64,000 nt of DNA from the NCBI RefSeq assembly GCF_011386835.1, contig NC_088796.1:67097468-67161467 (forward strand). Direction: 5' to 3'. Positions within the stretch are counted from its first letter, which is position 1, and every line of letters starts with the position of its first letter. The notes beneath the pieces are model-generated. The model ran no database searches and was not told where the DNA came from. It worked only from the letters and a program-made list of their open reading frames with translations. Shown in pieces: positions 61,161-64,000 of this stretch. This DNA is from Chrysemys picta bellii. Lineage: Eukaryota > Chordata > Testudines > Emydidae. A program made the translations under genes and the position numbers.

Positions 61161-62534
61161 AGAGGTATCAATTCTACATTTTCATTTCTTTGCTGAAAAT
61201 CAGCTGTGACAGCATTCATAATCTTTAGGCCTAGGTCAAACTAATTAGTAGTTATTTTACTATATTTTGAAAATGGTGTTTCCTTCACAGGGAAAGGAAA
61301 AGTGATTTAACTGTGTATAAGGCTAAATTCCTGTACCTTACCTAAGGCCCTGGGAAATCTGTGGAAGCTGTACTTAAATTCTGGACCAAAGCTTCATGCT
61401 TTCTAAGGTAATATGGTGAGGCAAACTGGAAATTTTTTGGATGCTTCACTGAAATGTAAAATAATGGAGGTGTTCACTGACTTACATATGAATGTAAATA
61501 ATAAAATAATTACCATCATCCCTCTATTGTTTGCACTTTAAATTCAGTGTATTTTACTGTGTCTCCACAGCTTCAGGCACAGATTTCTATGCTAACAAAC
61601 CTATTACTGCTTTGTTGTAGAAGCTGCTAAGTGGGAAACTGGAGATCTTGTGTAAGGGGCAAATGGGATTTTTGGAACCCAATAAGGTAGGGGAAGCTGT
61701 TTGGAACTGTGGGTAACCATATTAGTTGGATGTTATTGCTAAATTAATCATCAGTGAAACACTTGTCATTTAAATTATTAGATTTCAGAACTAACACCCC
61801 CTTGATGGATGATGGGTAGTTTACATTTCTCAGAGCTACTGTTTCAGGATGTCTGCAAACTCAAGACGACATCATGGGGCATCAGTTTATACTTTTATTT
61901 TAAAGATTTTCTTCACAACCAGGAGGAACAGTTTGTAGAGTTCAGCTGCTGCAAGAAGGGGCTAAATGGGAGGATTTTTCTCTGTTGGTTTCATTTGGCA
62001 GCAAGGCCTGCACACAAACCTCTCATATCTACCAGATCCATCTGGTAGAGAAATGGGTTGCTTAGGTCATCCACTCATGAGCCTTCTTCCTCTTTACACT
62101 GGCTTCTCTGTTCCCTGCAACCTGCTAATATAACTCCAAAGGAGTTGTATTGATAGGGCTCTCAAATCTGACAGCTGCTGAAGGAACCCTCTTTATTGCA
62201 ATTTCTCACCATAGAGAATGGGTGAGTAGGTAGAGTGGCATAGAAAGTTAATACAGTCTGGGGCTGTATTATATTTTACTCAGAGCTCATTCTGAACTCT
62301 ACATGGCTGGTTCAAGAATGATGCTGGCTCCAACAGGGTCCCACACGACCCTCCAATCCTTCTCCTGCTTCCAAAAACCATCTGCAGGTTCTGTGGGAAG
62401 AGAGATATATGGACATGGCTGGTCACCCTATTGTGCATTTGAGAAGCAGAACCACGTGGGACAGTCACTTCTACATGGGGTTCTTTGTGGAATGACTAGA
62501 TGCATGAATATATCTTTTAGAGCACAATTCAGAG
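61161..62534 (-). other. Intron spacer
   Basis: No exon or repeat family recognised. Open frame 61809-62048 lacks domains. Confidence 0.4.
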
Positions 62535-63281
62535 GCAAATTGAAATGTATTAAATATTTTTGGATGTTTTACCACATTTTCAAATATATTGATTTAAATT
62601 ACAACATAGAATACAAAGTGTATGCTGCTCACTTTATATTATTTTTATTACAAATATTTGCACTGAAAAAATGATAACATGATAAAAATGATAAAAAGAA
62701 ACAGTATTTTTCAATTCCCCCCATACAAATATTGTAGTGCAATCTCTACTGTGAAAGCACAACCTACAAATGTAGATTTTTTTTTTGTTACATAACTGCA
62801 CTCAAAAACAAATCAAAGCAAAACTTGAGCACCTACAAGGCCATTCAGTTGTACTTCTCATTCAGCCAATAGCTAAAACAAACAAATTTGGTTACATTTA
62901 TGGAAGATAATGCTGCCCACTTCTTATTTACAATGGCACCAGAAAGTGGGAACAGGCATTCGCATGGTACTTTTGTAGCCGGCATTGCAAGGTATCTACG
63001 TGCCAGATATGCTAAACATTCGTATGCCCCTTCATGCTTTGGCCACCATTCCAGAAGACATGCTGATGGTGCTCATTAAACAAATAATGCGTTAATTACA
63101 TTTGTGACTGAACTCCTTGGGGGAGAATTATATGTCTCCTGCTCTGTGTTTTACCCGCATTCTGCCATATATTTCATGTTATAGTAGTCTAGGATGATGA
63201 CTCAGTACATGTTGTTCATTTGAAAAACACTTTCACTGCAGATTTGACAAAAGGCAAAGAAGGTACCTATGTGAGATTTCT

Positions 63282-64000
63282 AAAGTTAGCTACATCACTC
63301 GACCCAAGATTTAAGAATTTGAAGTGCCTTCCAAAATCTGAGAGGAATGAGATATGGAGCTTTCAGAAGTTTTAAAAGAGCAACACTCTGATGCAGAAAC
63401 TAAAGAACCCGAACCACCAAAAAAAAAAAAAATCAACCTTCTGCTGGTGGCATCTGACTCAGATGATGAAAATTAACATGCATCGGTCTGCACTGCTTTG
63501 GATTGTTATCAGGCAGAACCCATCATCACAGAATCATAGGACTGGAAGGGACCTCAAGAGGTCATTTAGTCCAGTCCCCTGCACTCATGGCAGGACTAAG
63601 TATTATCTAGACCATTCCTGACAGGTATTTCTCTAACCTGCTCTTAAAAATCACAACCTCCATAGGCAATTCATTCCAGTGCTTAACCACCCTGACAATT
63701 AGAAAGTTTTTCCTAATGTCCAACCTAAACCTCCCTTGCTGCAATTTAAGCCCACTGCTTCTTGTCCTATCCTCAGAGGTTAAGAACAATATCTTTTCCC
63801 CTTCTCCTTGTAACAAACTTTTATGTACAGCATGGGTGCATGTCCTCTGGAATGGTGGTTGAAGCATGAAGGGACATATGAATCTTTAGCGCATCTGGCA
63901 TGTAAATATCTTGCGACCCCAGCTACAAAAGTGCCATGCGAACACCCGTCCTCACTTACAGGTGACATTGTACACAAGAAACGGGCAGCATTATCTCCTG
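63282..64000 (+). pseudogene. hAT transposase C-terminal half, broken
   Basis: The first piece (about 63282-63360) encodes LATSLDPRFKNLKCLPKSER, the S-L-D-P-R-F-K motif of zf-BED/hAT transposases. A small deletion near 63360 shifts the frame; the next piece reads KEQHSDAETKEPEPP, then a lysine-rich stretch and VASDSDDEN followed by a stop at about 63474 and further text to 63528. After the CR1, 63841-64000 encodes CPLEWWLKHEGTYESLAHLA, then KYLATPATKVPCE and GDIVHKKRAALSP: the hATC dimerisation domain (LEWW, Y..LA.LA.KYLA.PAT..P.E, G.I...KR..L.P). The protein would cut and rejoin DNA at hAT ends in the nucleus; this copy is dead through frameshift, stop and CR1 insertion. The N-terminal BED finger and first catalytic part are not visible. 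Confidence 0.82.
63529..63826 (-). mobile_element. CR1 LINE, minus strand, inserted in hAT transposase
   Basis: CAGAATCATAGGACTGGAAGG at the low end is the CR1 3' terminus; GCAATTCATTCCAGTGCTTAAC and the minus-strand frame TSEDRTRSSGLKLQQGRFRL, DIRKNFLIVRVVKHWN follow. It matches the last quarter of the CR1 at 11769. The host reading CATCATCA / CAGCATGGGTGCATGTCC resumes on the other side. Confidence 0.92.

Larger units (their letters stand above)
62535..64000 (+). mobile_element. hAT transposon with inverted 5' arm, runs off the window
   Basis: From 62535 the sequence is the complement of the 32290-32350 subterminal region, so the 5' arm starts there without its terminal repeat. At 62895-63065 the strand is antisense to an hATC-coding segment; at 63090-63250 it follows the 31.3 kb copy; from 63282 transposase is in sense; a CR1 interrupts at 63529-63826; hATC coding resumes at 63841 and continues past the window edge. 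The 5' arm and the 3' hATC segment are diverged inverted copies of each other. Confidence 0.78.

Overview
The window looks like a piece of a vertebrate nuclear genome, and the dispersed repeats point to a sauropsid, most probably a turtle. The evidence is CR1 LINE tails of the turtle type, Penelope-like elements with RT and GIY-YIG remnants, MIR/CORE-like SINEs, several hAT DNA transposons with 8-bp target-site duplications, and LTR-like blocks. The species call is inference. There are no bacterial-style genes, operons, CRISPR arrays or tRNA/rRNA genes.

Only one stretch can be supported as host coding sequence: a 77-bp internal exon on the minus strand at 1378-1454. It has clean AG and GT splice signals and encodes a leucine-rich-repeat segment that matches FBXL17 (F-box/LRR protein 17, a substrate receptor of an SCF ubiquitin ligase). 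FBXL17 is known for very large introns, so 1-1377 is read as the downstream intron and 1455-64000 as more than 62 kb of upstream intron. Almost every open reading frame in the window is either chance or a transposon remnant.

Layout. 1.4 kb: exon. 1.9-2.7 kb: TATA-containing LTR-like block. 2.7-8.2 kb: AT-rich intron. 8.2-9.1, 36.1-36.9 and 58.2-58.8 kb: three members of one LTR-like family. 10-13 kb: MITE, MIR-like SINE, inverted Penelope tail, and a CR1 with a 346-codon open RT frame. 14-17.3 kb: L2-like relic, then a Penelope-like element interrupted by a hAT insertion with a G-rich minisatellite core. 17.9-18.3 kb: local 206-bp tandem duplication. 19.4 kb: (GATA)n. 20.2-22.7 kb: a CR1 invaded by a hAT MITE and by an opposite CR1. 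22.8-25.1 kb: two LTR-like blocks and a CR1 relic. 28.4-33 kb: MITE relics, a hAT copy split by a CR1, an L1-like relic. 33.4-34.4, 44.9-46.0 and 46.6-46.8 kb: three copies of an unusual terminal-inverted-repeat family, two of them with minisatellite cores. 47.5-48.8 kb: another minisatellite-bearing element inside a MIR/L2-type SINE. 53.6 kb: CpG-rich repeat with a 68-nt hairpin. 62.5-64 kb: a hAT transposase relic whose inverted 5' arm repeats its own C-terminal hATC coding region, with a CR1 inserted in it.

The genes do not form a pathway; the story is one huge intron acting as a landing zone for successive transposon waves. I found no clear new biological system. The most unusual items are the hAT copies with long, coding-containing inverted arms and the repeated association of non-autonomous DNA transposons with GC-rich minisatellites.
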